Source: Bradyrhizobium sp. 199 (lineage in GTDB: Bacteria > Pseudomonadota > Alphaproteobacteria > Rhizobiales > Xanthobacteraceae). From it: 64,000 bases of DNA. Shown here one piece after another: positions 42,726 through 51,289 of this stretch (within the stretch, counting starts at the first letter, position 1; every line of letters begins with the position of its first letter). The DNA is taken from assembly GCF_023073355.1 (NCBI RefSeq), contig NZ_JADPJI010000005.1, positions 620,001 to 684,000 on the forward strand. Reading direction: 5' to 3'. The position numbers and the translations under genes were made by a program. The notes beneath the pieces are model-generated. The model was not told where the DNA came from, ran no database searches, and saw only the letters and a program-made list of their open reading frames with translations.

Positions 42726-43433
42726 ATGAAATCGATTTTGCTGGGCGCAGTCGCTCTGCTCGCGCTGGCCGGATCGGCCGCAGCAGCCGACATGCGGCCG
42801 CGCCCTTATACCAAGGCGCCGGCCTATACGCCGCCGCAGGTGATCTATAACTGGACCGGTTTCTACATCGGCGGCCATGTCGGCGGCGCCTTTGCCGGCG
42901 ACAGCAGCTTCCAGTCCAGCGACGCCCGCTTCCTGGGCGGCGTGCAGGGCGGCTTCGACTACCAGTTCGCGCCCAACTGGGTGGTGGGTATCGAGGCCCA
43001 GTATTCCTGGCTGCCGACCAACAACAACGGTTCGACGTTCCCGCTGGGCACGCAGGTGACCTCCAACACCGACCAGCTCGGGTCGGTGACCGGCCGCATC
43101 GGCTACACCTGGGGACCGACGCTGCTCTACGCCAAGGGCGGTTACGCCTGGCGCAATGGCGGCCTGGGCGTCAACGTCGCCGGCGTGCCGCAGACCTTCA
43201 CCGCCACCGGCAACAACAAGGACGGCTACACCGTCGGCGCCGGCCTCGAATACATGTTCGCGCCGAACTGGTCGGCCAAAGCCGAGTACCAGTACTATAA
43301 TTTCGGCAGCACCACCTTCACCTCCGGTCCGGCCGACATTGTCGGCGTCCGTGGCCGGGAGGACGAGCATACCGTCAAGGTGGGGGTGAACTACCGCTTC
43401 GGCTGGGACGGTCCGGCAGCCTCGCGCTACTGA
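42726..43433 (+). CDS. Outer membrane beta-barrel protein (OmpA/Omp25-like)
   Basis: A 235-residue protein with signal peptide MKSILLGAVALLALAGSAAA and an eight-stranded barrel typical of rhizobial Omp25/31-like porins. Signatures are YNWTGFYIGGHVGGAFA, then WVVGIEAQYSW, KAEYQYYNFG and the C-terminal HTVKVGVNYRF ending in an aromatic barrel strand. It should form an abundant outer membrane protein. The ATG at 42726 follows GGGGATGATC; an ATG six bases earlier is also possible. A strong terminator follows. Confidence 0.93.
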   Translation: MKSILLGAVALLALAGSAAAADMRPRPYTKAPAYTPPQVIYNWTGFYIGGHVGGAFAGDSSFQSSDARFLGGVQGGFDYQFAPNWVVGIEAQYSWLPTNNNGSTFPLGTQVTSNTDQLGSVTGRIGYTWGPTLLYAKGGYAWRNGGLGVNVAGVPQTFTATGNNKDGYTVGAGLEYMFAPNWSAKAEYQYYNFGSTTFTSGPADIVGVRGREDEHTVKVGVNYRFGWDGPAASRY

Positions 43434-43460
43434 CGGTCTCCCGCAAGATCACGCTCTGAC

Positions 43461-43489
43461 AAAGGCCGGCTCTGCCGGCCTTTCGTTTG
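43461..43489 (+). terminator. Intrinsic terminator after the outer membrane protein
   Basis: AAAGGCCGGC (43461-43470) and GCCGGCCTTT (43474-43483) form a perfect 10-bp stem with a three-base loop, followed by CGTTTG. It lies 28 bp past the stop and fits an intrinsic terminator. Confidence 0.9.
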
Positions 43490-43668
43490 CCCCCTGAATT
43501 TTCCATGCGTGAACCATCTGGCGCGTCATTTGCAGACAAACATTCCGCCGCGCGCCTTCTCACGCGCGTCTTGGGACTCGGGTAGCGCAAAAATAATTTT
43601 TGCCGCTTACGGAACTCGCGCTCCGGAACGCGTTATATGAGAATTACCGGGCTGGTGGGACGACGGAC

Positions 43669-43911
43669 ATGCGTATCTTGGTGTCGGCAGGGGTGCTCTG
43701 GTGCTTCGCCTGCTTGCCGTGCTCTGCACAGACAATCCTCAAATCCGAACCTTTGGTGCTGGCACCTTACGAGGTGGCCTTCGTCAAGGACGCGTCCTGC
43801 CCGTCGGGCAAGGTGCTGAAGGTCACCGGTGCCATCCGCGGGCTGCACCGCCGCAAGGCATGTGTGGCGCTGGCCGGCGAGCAGGCCTCGCTTGCAGCCG
43901 CAACGCCCTGA
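43669..43911 (+). CDS. Short secreted protein
   Basis: An 80-residue exported protein with signal peptide ILVSAGVLWCFACLPCSAQ. The mature part is LAPYEVAFVKDASCPSGKVLK and GLHRRKACVALA, with two cysteines. The two cysteines may pair. It resembles a short conserved Bradyrhizobium family (perhaps DUF6719), but that name is from memory. The ATG at 43669 matches the signal peptide. Confidence 0.7.
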   Translation: MRILVSAGVLWCFACLPCSAQTILKSEPLVLAPYEVAFVKDASCPSGKVLKVTGAIRGLHRRKACVALAGEQASLAAATP

Positions 43912-43938
43912 CCATGTTGCGGCATCCACCGCAGAACC

Positions 43939-44193
43939 TCACGAATTCAGCTCAAGCTCCATCGTCGACTGGCGCTCGGCCTCGGCCTTGTTCTTGGCGG
44001 GGTCCTCGCCCTGAGCGACCCGGCAGGGCTTGATCTCGTACTCATTATCGAGCACCCGGCGCGGCCCTGGACGGTCCTCGTCGGCGCTGACATCCACGAC
44101 CAAGCCGCTGCGGTGCGCGAGCTTCCAGACGTCGGATTCGCTCGGATAGGCCTTGCTGATCTGGGCGTCGTTGCAAAACAGGGCGTAGGGCAT
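43939..44193 (-). CDS. Small hypothetical protein
   Basis: An 84-residue soluble protein beginning MPYALFCNDAQISKAYPSES, with GLVVDVSADEDRPGPRRVLD in the middle and a charged tail. There is no signal peptide. The start has GGAAAG upstream. It looks like a conserved rhizobial protein of unknown function. Confidence 0.65.
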   Translation of the reverse strand: MPYALFCNDAQISKAYPSESDVWKLAHRSGLVVDVSADEDRPGPRRVLDNEYEIKPCRVAQGEDPAKNKAEAERQSTMELELNS

Positions 44194-44355
44194 TCTTTCC
44201 GCTCCCGGAAAGCGCGTTAACGAGCTGATCTAGCTGAGGGTTCCAGGCTGCGAGTGATCACGGGCCCGTGATCGGAACTGCGGGCTCTTGAGTCCTTAAC
44301 GAGTCCTGAATCGCGAAAAAAAGATTCCCTGGGACTCGTTTGGCGGAATCAGCGG

Positions 44356-44475
44356 ATGTTTTTGGTCATGACGACCGACTTGAAAACCTCTTGCGGGCAT
44401 ATGCTGCTGCCCCTGACGCTGGCCCTGTTCGGCGCCTGCGCGGCCAATCTCTTGCTGGTGTGGTCCTGGCTTTAG
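44356..44475 (+). CDS. Possible 39-residue membrane peptide
   Basis: A 39-codon ORF (MFLVMTTDLKTSCGH then MLLPLTLALFGACAANLLLV) ends at TAG 44473-44475. It has one strongly hydrophobic helix. An internal ATG at 44368 is also possible. The ribosome site is modest, and there is no comparison to prove it. The hydrophobic pattern suggests a real small membrane protein. Confidence 0.4.
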   Translation: MFLVMTTDLKTSCGHMLLPLTLALFGACAANLLLVWSWL

Positions 44476-44496
44476 GCCCGCGACGGCACGCCCGGC

Positions 44497-44874
44497 TTAC
44501 TTTTCAGCCGGCGGACGGGGGGAGGCGTCGTGGATGGCGGCGCGCAATCTGGTCAGGGTTTGGGCACAATATTCCTCGCGCTCGCGCTCGAACCGCTGCT
44601 GATGCTGGCGGAAATTGGCGATGCGGGCCTGCATCTCGGTGCGGAAATCACCGCTCGCGCGCGGCGGCGAAAGCTGGATGCGCTGAGGCTGCGGAGGGGG
44701 CTGGGGCGGCTTGATCTCGGCCACGGCGGCCTCGAGCGCGGCGGTCTCGACGCTTGCCGCCGGAGAATCCGATGGCGCGCGCGGCCGAAGGACGTCATCC
44801 TTCTTGCCGGTTACCGATTGGACGAAAGCCATTGTCTGCGCGATCAGTGCGTCGCGCTCCCTGATCCACTTCAT
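44497..44874 (-). CDS. Hypothetical protein with glutamine/proline linker and coiled end
   Basis: A 125-residue protein: a helical start (MKWIRERDALIAQTMAFVQS), a proline/glutamine-rich middle (PPQPPPQPQRIQL), and a helical end (NFRQHQQRFEREREEYC) that could form a short coiled coil. There is no signal peptide. The ATG at 44874 is close to TGAGGTGG. The function is unknown. Confidence 0.6.
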   Translation of the reverse strand: MKWIRERDALIAQTMAFVQSVTGKKDDVLRPRAPSDSPAASVETAALEAAVAEIKPPQPPPQPQRIQLSPPRASGDFRTEMQARIANFRQHQQRFEREREEYCAQTLTRLRAAIHDASPRPPAEK

Positions 44875-44977
44875 GGTCCACCTCAGCCGTGCCCCCCATT
44901 CCAGCAAAGCGCCTGCGCCGAATCAAGGTCATTTGAAAGGGATTGCATATTTTTCCCGATCGCCCGACAGTGCGCCA

Positions 44978-45142
44978 ATGGATACCAACCACGGACGGGT
45001 GGACGAAACGGAGGGCTTAAGGCTGATCCGCGCGTTCCTGACGCTGCCGCCCGACAGGAGGGCGGAGGTGATCGCGTTCGTGGAGGAATTGGCGCGTGCC
45101 CATGGCCGGCCCGGGGAGGGCACGGAGGCATCGCCGAGGTGA
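44978..45142 (+). CDS. Short helical protein
   Basis: A 54-residue protein with ETEGLRLIRAFLTLPPDRRA and EVIAFVEELARAHGR, two likely helices, resembling short helical DNA-binding-associated or adaptor proteins in other Bradyrhizobium. The start ATG at 44978 is shorter than the open frame. The function is unknown. Confidence 0.55.
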   Translation: MDTNHGRVDETEGLRLIRAFLTLPPDRRAEVIAFVEELARAHGRPGEGTEASPR

Positions 45143-45145
45143 GCG

Positions 45146-45376
45146 CTACCGCTGGCGCGGGTTGACGTTGAGCTCGAACGGCGCGCCGACCACCCGAACC
45201 GGCGTCTGGGCGGTCGCCTCGATCGCCACTCTCTCGGCGGCCGGCTTCTCGGGCGCAGACCCAACAACAGGTTCAAGCGCGGGCTCGAACAGCGTCAACG
45301 TGCCGGCCAACGCGCCACAGCACAGTGTCACCGTCGACAGCAGAAACATGTTTCGGTTTTCTTCCCGGATTCGCAT
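45146..45376 (-). CDS. Small membrane-anchored protein
   Basis: A 76-residue protein with one hydrophobic segment (FLLSTVTLCCGALAGTLTLF) near its N-terminus and a short C-terminal VRVVGAPFELNVNPRQR end. The end motif recurs in short rhizobial membrane proteins. The ATG at 45376 is chosen; a later internal ATG (45349) is possible. The function is unknown. Confidence 0.6.
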   Translation of the reverse strand: MRIREENRNMFLLSTVTLCCGALAGTLTLFEPALEPVVGSAPEKPAAERVAIEATAQTPVRVVGAPFELNVNPRQR

Positions 45377-45619
45377 GGGCCGACAACGGCTGAGGCACGC
45401 CTCTGGTTCCGATCCGGCCCTGTTCGGTCGCGGACGCCGTCTATCGCGCCAGCAGAAATCCCATTGCGATGGCAAGTAACACGACCGTCGTCACGACGGC
45501 GCCGCGTGCCCTACTTCCACATCATGGAATGGCAAAAGCCGGATTGAGCGAGGCTCGCGGTTTCCAGCGCGACGATCCGCCGGTCGTTGTAAGCTTGCGA
45601 CGTGATTTGAGGATCGCCG

Positions 45620-46333
45620 ATGATCGCCAATCGTCCGCCCGTGCTCGCCCACGAACGTTTCCTCGCCGACCGCGACATTTTCGCAGGCCTCGATCTGGCT
45701 GCGCGGTTCGAGCGGATCGAGCGGACGAACCTTTGGGGCGCTGCCAGCTCGGTGTCGGGCCTCGGCTCGGAGGATACTGCCACGGCCGCGATCCGGGAGG
45801 CGCTTCCGCCGTTGCTGCAACGGCTCGGCGCGCGCTCGCTGCTCGATGCGCCCTGCGGCGATGCGGGCTGGATCGGGCGCATCAAGCTCGATCTCGAGTA
45901 CATCGGCATCGACATCGTGCCGTCGCTGATCGAGGCCAACAACCGGTGCGTGGCGGGCGGCGAATTGGCCGGCCGATTCCTGGTCGCCGACATCACGCGC
46001 GACGCGCTCCCGCGTGCCGACCTGATCCTGTGCCGGGACTGTCTGGTGCATCTGAGCTTTCAGAACATCGCCCACGCCACCGCGCGCTTTCGCGAGAGCG
46101 GCGCGAAATTCCTGCTCGTCACGACCTTTCCGCAGTGGGAGGACAATTGCGACTGCGAGGATGGCGACTGGCGCGCGCTCGACATGACCAAGGCGCCATT
46201 CAATTGGCCGGTGCCGCGCGCCTTGATCGACGAGCGCTGCGCGGAGGGCGATGGCGGCTGGCGCGACAAGAGCCTCGGGCTGTGGCGGCTGGACGAGTTG
46301 CCGGATCGCGCCGGCATCACCACGGACGTGTGA
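45620..46333 (+). CDS. Class I SAM-dependent methyltransferase
   Basis: A 237-residue protein with a Rossmann-like methyltransferase fold. The S-adenosylmethionine loop is LLDAPCGDAGW, followed by IGIDIVPSLIEANN and ADLILCRDCLVHLSFQN. The last segment, WDNCDCEDGDW-type (QWEDNCDCEDGDWRALDM), is variable. It should methylate a small molecule or protein; no substrate is evident from neighbours. It is followed by a frameshifted GFA gene. Confidence 0.88.
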   Translation: MIANRPPVLAHERFLADRDIFAGLDLAARFERIERTNLWGAASSVSGLGSEDTATAAIREALPPLLQRLGARSLLDAPCGDAGWIGRIKLDLEYIGIDIVPSLIEANNRCVAGGELAGRFLVADITRDALPRADLILCRDCLVHLSFQNIAHATARFRESGAKFLLVTTFPQWEDNCDCEDGDWRALDMTKAPFNWPVPRALIDERCAEGDGGWRDKSLGLWRLDELPDRAGITTDV

Positions 46334-46420
46334 CGGCTGCGGGCGCAAGATCGAGTTCATCCACGATCGCGCGGCAACAGGCTTGGAGTTGCGTGAAGCG
46401 ACGAAGGGAGAGCACAATCG

Positions 46421-46839
46421 ATGATCGATGCCAGATGCAATTGCGGTGCGCTTGCGCTGTCGCTTCCGGAGCCATCGCCGTTCGTGGTCGCCTGCATTGC
46501 ATTGAGTGCCAACGCCGAACTGGTGCGCCGTTGGGCGTCGGTGCATTCTATCCGGTCGAGGCCGTCACGATCTTGGGGACGCCGAAGGAATACGTTCGTG
46601 CGGCAGCGAGCGGCGGCAAGGTCCGTTTCTATTTCTGTCCTGGCTGCGGTTCGACGGTCTATTGGAAAGCCGACAATCTACCCGCGATGATCGCGGTCGC
46701 CGTCGGCGCAATCGCGGACCCAAACTACCCGGCTCCCGTCAGATCGGTGTTCGAGCAGTCGAAACACGCCTGGGTCGAGATATCGGGCGCCGAACACTCC
46801 AGCAAAGCAGCGCGCCAAAGCGCTCGGGCGGAGACCTGA
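46421..46839 (+). pseudogene. Frameshifted GFA-family gene
   Basis: A gene for a glutathione-dependent formaldehyde-activating (GFA) type zinc protein, broken by one missing base. The first part, MIDARCNCGALALSLPEPS to VVAC, is in one frame. From about 46495 the homologous part continues in another: HCIECQRRTGAPLGVGAFYP, then VRFYFCPGCGSTVYWKADN. All the expected zinc cysteines (C-x-C, C-x-x-C, C-x-x-C-G-S) can be read if one C is added after TGC at 46495. It could be a real pseudogene or a sequencing error. Confidence 0.8.
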
Positions 46840-46891
46840 GCGCGTCAGGCGGTGAGGAGATTGAATAGCTTATGAGCCGGGCGCCAGTGGT

Positions 46892-47104
46892 ATGACCAAC
46901 ATCATCGGAGAATTGCTGATTCCGATTGTGAGGTCCTTCGTCGAGGATTGGTCGCGCGCGTTGTTCACAAAGGCGGGAAAGCGGCTTGATGCCAATGTTG
47001 CCGGGCGAAACGTGAAGCTCGCCATTGGCGTGTTTCTCGGGCTCGCCGCGTTTTTCTTTTCCCGGTGGTGTGTGGATTGCTGGGTCTTTGATGGTGCCGG
47101 CTGA
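46892..47104 (+). CDS. Possible small membrane protein
   Basis: A 70-residue ORF with a helical start (MTNIIGELLIPIVRSFVEDW) and one hydrophobic segment (LAIGVFLGLAAFFFS). The last codons overlap the tRNA-Thr gene on the other strand by about ten bases, which is unusual and lowers confidence. Confidence 0.35.
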   Translation: MTNIIGELLIPIVRSFVEDWSRALFTKAGKRLDANVAGRNVKLAIGVFLGLAAFFFSRWCVDCWVFDGAG

Positions 47105-47166
47105 GGGGATTGAACCCCCGACCTTCGGTTTACAAAACCGCTGCTCTACCGCTGAGCTAAGCCGGC
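47092..47166 (-). tRNA. tRNA-Thr (anticodon TGT)
   Basis: The minus strand reads GCCGGCTTAGCTC at the 5' end and CCCCTCAGCCGGCACCA at the 3' end, with a 7-bp acceptor stem, D arm AGCTCAGCGGTAGAGC and T arm GGGGGTTCAATCCCC. The anticodon loop is TTTGTAA, giving anticodon TGT. The CCA end is encoded. The mature acceptor without CCA is 47095-47166. Confidence 0.95.
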
Positions 47167-47330
47167 GACGCCTGGAGATGGACAGGGCCCGGCAGGTGCC
47201 GGGGCTGTCTGCCCGTGCGCGCCGCAATACCAGAGTTGATTGGAAAGTGCCAGAACCCGCGCTTGCAGTCGCAAGACATGAATCAGGCGGCCCTGGGGCC
47301 GCCTGATGTGTCGCATTCGATGTGGGCCGC

Positions 47331-47828
47331 TTACTGGCAGATGTGCCGGCGTCCGTCTGCGCCCTTGAACCAGGTGCCGGGCGTACAGACGAAGCCGTTA
47401 CGCTCGGCGTAGCTGCGGGTGTCCCAGCCGCGATTGTCCCAACCGCGGTTATCCCACGAGTTGTCGTAGGCATAGGAATTGTCCCAGGCACGGAACGGTG
47501 CCGAGGCAATCGCGCCGGCAGTACCAATGGCTGCGCCGGCCACGCCTGCGGCTGCTCCGACCGCGCCAGCGGCGACGTCGGTCGGCCAGAAGCCGGTGCG
47601 GCTCCTGTTCCAGTCGTTATTCCAATCGCCATTGGTCTGCCGATAAGACACGCGGCGTTGGCGATAGCCGCTGTCAGTGTAGGGATTTCCTGCACCGAGG
47701 TTCTGGCAGTTGGCGTTGGGGAATTGCGCCGAGCAGCGCCCGGGATTGGTGACGACGGCCTGCGCCATGGCAGAGCCAGCCAGCAAGGTCGCCGCGATCG
47801 TCGTAGCCCCGAGAAGCTTGATGTTCAT
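47331..47828 (-). CDS. Secreted protein with Asn/Trp repeats
   Basis: A 165-residue exported protein. The signal peptide is LLGATTIAATLLAGSAMAQA. A glycine/alanine-rich segment (VAAGAVGAAAGVAGAAIGTA) may insert in a membrane. It is followed by DNSWDNRGWDNRGWDTRSYA repeats. A conserved pair of cysteines ends the protein (GFVCTPGTWFKGADGRRHIC). The ATG at 47828 follows GGGAGCC. The function is unknown. Confidence 0.75.
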   Translation of the reverse strand: MNIKLLGATTIAATLLAGSAMAQAVVTNPGRCSAQFPNANCQNLGAGNPYTDSGYRQRRVSYRQTNGDWNNDWNRSRTGFWPTDVAAGAVGAAAGVAGAAIGTAGAIASAPFRAWDNSYAYDNSWDNRGWDNRGWDTRSYAERNGFVCTPGTWFKGADGRRHICQ

Positions 47829-48111
47829 GGTTGTTGGCTCCCATTTTGTTGACGGGGGGTAAATGCAGAAGGCCCGCGACGTTCCGTCAAACCGGCGGAT
47901 TTTCGCCAGCGATTTGGTCAAACGGATGTGAGCGCACGACGCGGTTCCGTGCGGCGGCGCCATAGTGCCGTTAACGCTTTGCTAGCCGCCTTGCGGCATT
48001 TGCGCGGCGCTCAATCCTTACACATTAGGCTTACCGGAAGTTGGTGAGCGGGCCTTAACCCTCTGTGCGCCGCGATCGGTTAGGTTGCCGCCGGATAACC
48101 GGGGTCCTCTC

Positions 48112-48594
48112 ATGCGTGCTGTGGCGCTCGCCGCCTTTCTGATCGGATTGCCCGCAACGGCATTTGCCGGCGGCTTCGACGTCGTCGTTCCCGGCCGTCC
48201 GGGCGTGCCGATCATCATCAACAACATCGACGCATCCTATGCCGTGGTCGAGGGCGTCTGGGGCTTGGGCAAGAACCAGCAAGTGCAGCCCACGATCTAT
48301 GGCGGGCGCTATGTCGCCGAGCGGCAACCCGAGGACGTCGGCCATTATTATCCGACGCTGGGCCTGCGGCCCGGCTACGGCCGGCTCGAGGTCGAGCCGC
48401 CCGCGAACCGCAAATTGCCGAAGCCCGCCGAGAGCTACTACCAGAGTTGGGGCGCGCAATCGGCGCCGCTGCCGCCGCAGATGGATGTGCCGGTCAATCC
48501 GCCCGCGGTGATCCTCGCCCCTGAGATCAACGATCGTCCGCGGCCACCGCGACCGCGGCCGCACACAGAGATACCCGGCAGGCCGCCGGGTTAA
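48112..48594 (+). CDS. Proline-rich secreted protein
   Basis: A 160-residue exported protein: signal peptide AVALAAFLIGLPATAFAGG, then VVVPGRPGVPIIINNIDASY and a tail rich in proline and arginine (RPRPPRPRPHTEIPGRPPG). The middle holds VVEGVWGLGKNQQVQPTIYG. The ATG at 48112 matches the signal peptide. No family was recognised. It precedes another short secreted protein in the same direction (42 bp gap), so they may be cotranscribed. Confidence 0.72.
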   Translation: MRAVALAAFLIGLPATAFAGGFDVVVPGRPGVPIIINNIDASYAVVEGVWGLGKNQQVQPTIYGGRYVAERQPEDVGHYYPTLGLRPGYGRLEVEPPANRKLPKPAESYYQSWGAQSAPLPPQMDVPVNPPAVILAPEINDRPRPPRPRPHTEIPGRPPG

Positions 48595-48636
48595 GAAACG
48601 TCAAAATCAACAAACGAAAATCAACAGGAGAGAGTA

Positions 48637-49128
48637 ATGCGTCAGATGATTTCGGGACTGGTTGCGGCCGCTGCCGCGATGTTCATCGGGGCCGCGCCCG
48701 CCGCGGCCTGCGGCTTCAATCCATGCCAGCCGGTTGCGCCGGTCTATTCCGGCTGCAACACCGGTTGCGGCGGCTACGGTTATGGTGCCGGCTACAGCTA
48801 TGGCGCCTATGAGCGTCTCGCCGAGCCGACCACGCAGTATTATTACGTCAACCAGGGCCCGACCTACACCGGCCCGGGCGCCTTCGCGCCGTATCCGACC
48901 TATCGTGAAGACGCGGTCGTCGCGCCCGCCAATTACGGTTATGGCTATCGCGCCGCCGTCGCTCCCTATCACCGCCCGCACTACCGTCCGTACCGCTACG
49001 GCTACGGCCCGCGCGTTGGCTATCTGCCGCGCGTGCAGTACGGTCATGCGCCGCGCTATGGCTACGCCCAGCGCTACGCACCGGCGCCCTATTACGGCGG
49101 TCGCCGCGTGCTGCGCCGCTATTACTGA
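48637..49128 (+). CDS. Tyrosine/glycine-rich secreted protein
   Basis: A 163-residue exported protein with signal peptide LVAAAAAMFIGAAPAAACGF and a low-complexity mature part: GGYGYGAGYSYGAY, then YRPYRYGYGPRVGY and a YYGGRRVLRRYY end. The start follows CAACAGGAGAGAG. Such Tyr/Gly-rich repeats are frequent in rhizobial surface proteins; function unknown. A strong terminator follows. Confidence 0.75.
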   Translation: MRQMISGLVAAAAAMFIGAAPAAACGFNPCQPVAPVYSGCNTGCGGYGYGAGYSYGAYERLAEPTTQYYYVNQGPTYTGPGAFAPYPTYREDAVVAPANYGYGYRAAVAPYHRPHYRPYRYGYGPRVGYLPRVQYGHAPRYGYAQRYAPAPYYGGRRVLRRYY

Positions 49129-49152
49129 TCTCTGATCGGTCGAGCCAACGGA

Positions 49153-49190
49153 ACGCCCGTCCGCGCGATGCGGACGGGCGTTTTGTTTTT
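49153..49190 (+). terminator. Strong intrinsic terminator
   Basis: ACGCCCGTCCGC (49153-49164) and GCGGACGGGCGT (49170-49181) form a perfect 12-bp stem with a five-base loop, followed by TTTGTTTTT. It ends the secreted-protein transcript. Confidence 0.92.
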
Positions 49191-49207
49191 GATGTGAAGC
49201 GAAGCCG

Positions 49208-50038
49208 CTATCGCTTCATCAGCCCCAGCCGGCTCGCGCCGACATAGAGCGAGAGCACGGCGGCGTTCGACACGTTGAGGCTCTTGATCTCGCCGGGCAT
49301 GTCGAGCCGCGCCACGACGCTGCAGGTCTCGCGGGTCAATTGCCTCAGACCTTTGCCTTCGGCGCCGAGCACCAGCGCGAGCGGCTCGCGCAGGGTGACC
49401 TCGGAGAGATCCGCGCTGCCTTCACTGTCCAACCCGACGGTCTGGAAGCCGAGCTCGTTCAGCGTGGTCAGCGCGCGAGCGAGATTTTGCACGGTCACCA
49501 TCGGCACCAGCTCCAGCGCGCCGGAGGCAGCCTTGGCGAGCACGCCGGTTGCTTCCGGACTGTGCCGCGCGGTGGTGACGATCGCCTTGACCGCGAAGGC
49601 GGCTGCCGAGCGCAGGATAGCGCCGACATTATGGGGATCGGTGATCTGGTCGAGCACCAGCACCATGCCGTCCTGCGTCAGGGCCTCGATATCAGGCGAG
49701 GGCAGGGGATCGGCCTCCGCGAGCAGGCCCTGGTGCACGGCATCTGGCGACAGCATGCGATCGATCTCCTGGGGCCGGACGATCTCGGGTGTGACGCGGG
49801 TCTCGATATTTTCGTCCGCAAGGCGCTTTGCGGCGTTCTCGGTCAGCGTCAGCTTGCGGATCTGCCGCTCTGGATTGGCGAGCGCCATCGTGACGGTGTG
49901 CCAGCCATAGAGGATGACGGGTCCGTCGGGGTGCGAATCGCGGTCGCGCCAGGCCGGCCGGCCTGCCGATTTCCCGGGCCTGTTGAAGGGCTTAGCTCCG
50001 CCGCGGGGACCCCTGGGGGTGAATTTTCGATCCTTCAT
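49208..50038 (-). CDS. rlmB: 23S rRNA 2'-O-methyltransferase RlmB (TrmH/SpoU family)
   Basis: A 276-residue SpoU-type methyltransferase with a deep trefoil knot, which should methylate a guanosine of 23S rRNA. The three family motifs are DPHNVGAILRSAAAF, LALVLGAEGKGLR and MPGEIKSLNVSNAAVLSLYV. The first 40 residues are a basic extension with KFTPRGPRGGAKPFNRPG. The L30e-like N-terminal substrate domain (GWHTVTMALANPERQIRKL) is present. The ATG at 50038 was chosen over an upstream start that would run through the promoter region. Confidence 0.92.
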   Translation of the reverse strand: MKDRKFTPRGPRGGAKPFNRPGKSAGRPAWRDRDSHPDGPVILYGWHTVTMALANPERQIRKLTLTENAAKRLADENIETRVTPEIVRPQEIDRMLSPDAVHQGLLAEADPLPSPDIEALTQDGMVLVLDQITDPHNVGAILRSAAAFAVKAIVTTARHSPEATGVLAKAASGALELVPMVTVQNLARALTTLNELGFQTVGLDSEGSADLSEVTLREPLALVLGAEGKGLRQLTRETCSVVARLDMPGEIKSLNVSNAAVLSLYVGASRLGLMKR

Positions 50039-50243
50039 GGGCTCGCTTGTGTCACGGGTCCCGGAATATGGCAATTTGGCTGCTTCAGCGGCGATTTTAG
50101 CTGTTCGCCTCGGTTGACTTTGCCCCTCTGGATCGCCGATAACCGCGCCCGGTCGCGCCCCCATCCGGGCTGTCGCGGCCTTCACGTTCCATGGCCGTCT
50201 TCGGTCGCCGGCAAGATCCGGCCCGATTGTGCTGCCGTCGAGC

Positions 50244-50329
50244 GGGGGAGTGTCCCGAGTGGCAAAGGGAGCTGACTGTAAATCAGCCGCCTTATGGCTT
50301 CGCAGGTTCGAGTCCTGCCTCCCCCACCA
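50244..50329 (+). tRNA. tRNA-Tyr (anticodon GTA)
   Basis: An 86-base tRNA with a long variable arm. The acceptor stem is GGGGGAG against CTCCCCC. The anticodon stem-loop is CTGACTGTAAATCAG, giving GTA. The T arm is GCAGGTTCGAGTCCTGC. The CCA end is encoded at 50327-50329. A decayed genomic island begins just after it, and tRNA 3' ends are common integrase targets. Confidence 0.97.
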
Positions 50330-50448
50330 CCTTGATGGGTCGACGTTTTTTGGATTTTGTATATGACGGCGGCTATTTTCAACGGAACCCTAACACAAGG
50401 GTAACGTCAGGGGTAACGAATCTCGCTCAGCTTCAGTAGAGAGCAATC

Positions 50449-51003
50449 GTGCCGACACCTCCTGTATATAGCTTGCTCGGAAAAGAGACTGACGACGGCC
50501 GGAAAATTATCGAGCCGGTCGGCTGGAAGCTCGATCCGATGGGGAAGCCGATCGCGCAGCTGGCACCCCAGGTTCCGGCGGCAATATCTCGGCCGGCTAC
50601 CGGGTATTGAAGGATGGTCGCAAAGCATTCCTTAAAGCGATTGACCTTAGCAGAGCGATGAAGGCACGCGATATTATCGCCGCGCTGAAAACCATTGTCG
50701 ACACCGCGTCATTTGGAAAATCGCTGTGCGTTCTGTGCGGCGAAAAGCGTATGGACCGGGTAGTCCTTGCTCTCGGCTCAGGAGATTTTGTTACCGGTCC
50801 GAACCTGCAGTACACGGTTCCTTACATCATTTTCGAACTGACAGATGCAGACGTTCGGAGGCGCGTTCGTCTTGTCGACACGAAGATGCGACCACAATGG
50901 GGTCTTCAAAGCGATTCAGAACTCTGCCGTTGGCTTGCGTCAGCTGCACTTAGCGAGCGTCGCTCACCAGGATTTCAAGCCCCCAAAATGTGCTTCAATT
51001 TGA
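50449..51003 (+). pseudogene. Broken Hanks-type protein kinase
   Basis: Three frames together read like one protein-kinase domain. The first (GTG 50449, 53 codons: LLGKETDDGRKIIEPVGWKL) ends at 50610. A change of frame near 50572 gives GSGGNISAGYRVLKDGRKAF then LKAIDLSRAMKARDIIAA. The long segment YTVPYIIFELTDADVRRRV follows. A second frame change near 50905 gives AVGLRQLHLASVAHQDFKPP, the catalytic loop (H-Q-D-F-K-P) with the final asparagine replaced by lysine. It stops at 51001-51003, well before a full kinase. It is the remains of a kinase gene, with two frameshifts and no 3' half. Confidence 0.7.
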
Positions 51004-51289
51004 GGCGCAGAAAACATTCAAGGTAGGGACGTTGGTCGCGCCGTGCAGGAGGGCGTAGCGGTGGCTCACGACGCCTTGGCATAGCGACCAGCGTACGCTC
51101 CTCCGGAACTGCTTTACAGCCGTCTCGATCCAGACTGGCGGACACGCCGCTACGGCTGCGATCCCTACATGTTTGGCAGCCTGATTGTATTCTTCTTTTT
51201 AGCAAGGGCTCACCCCCTGATGGTTTGCAAGATCAAGCCCGCTTACTTCCCGCGGGCACGTGGCGGAACCTGGTCAGGCACATCCGTCC

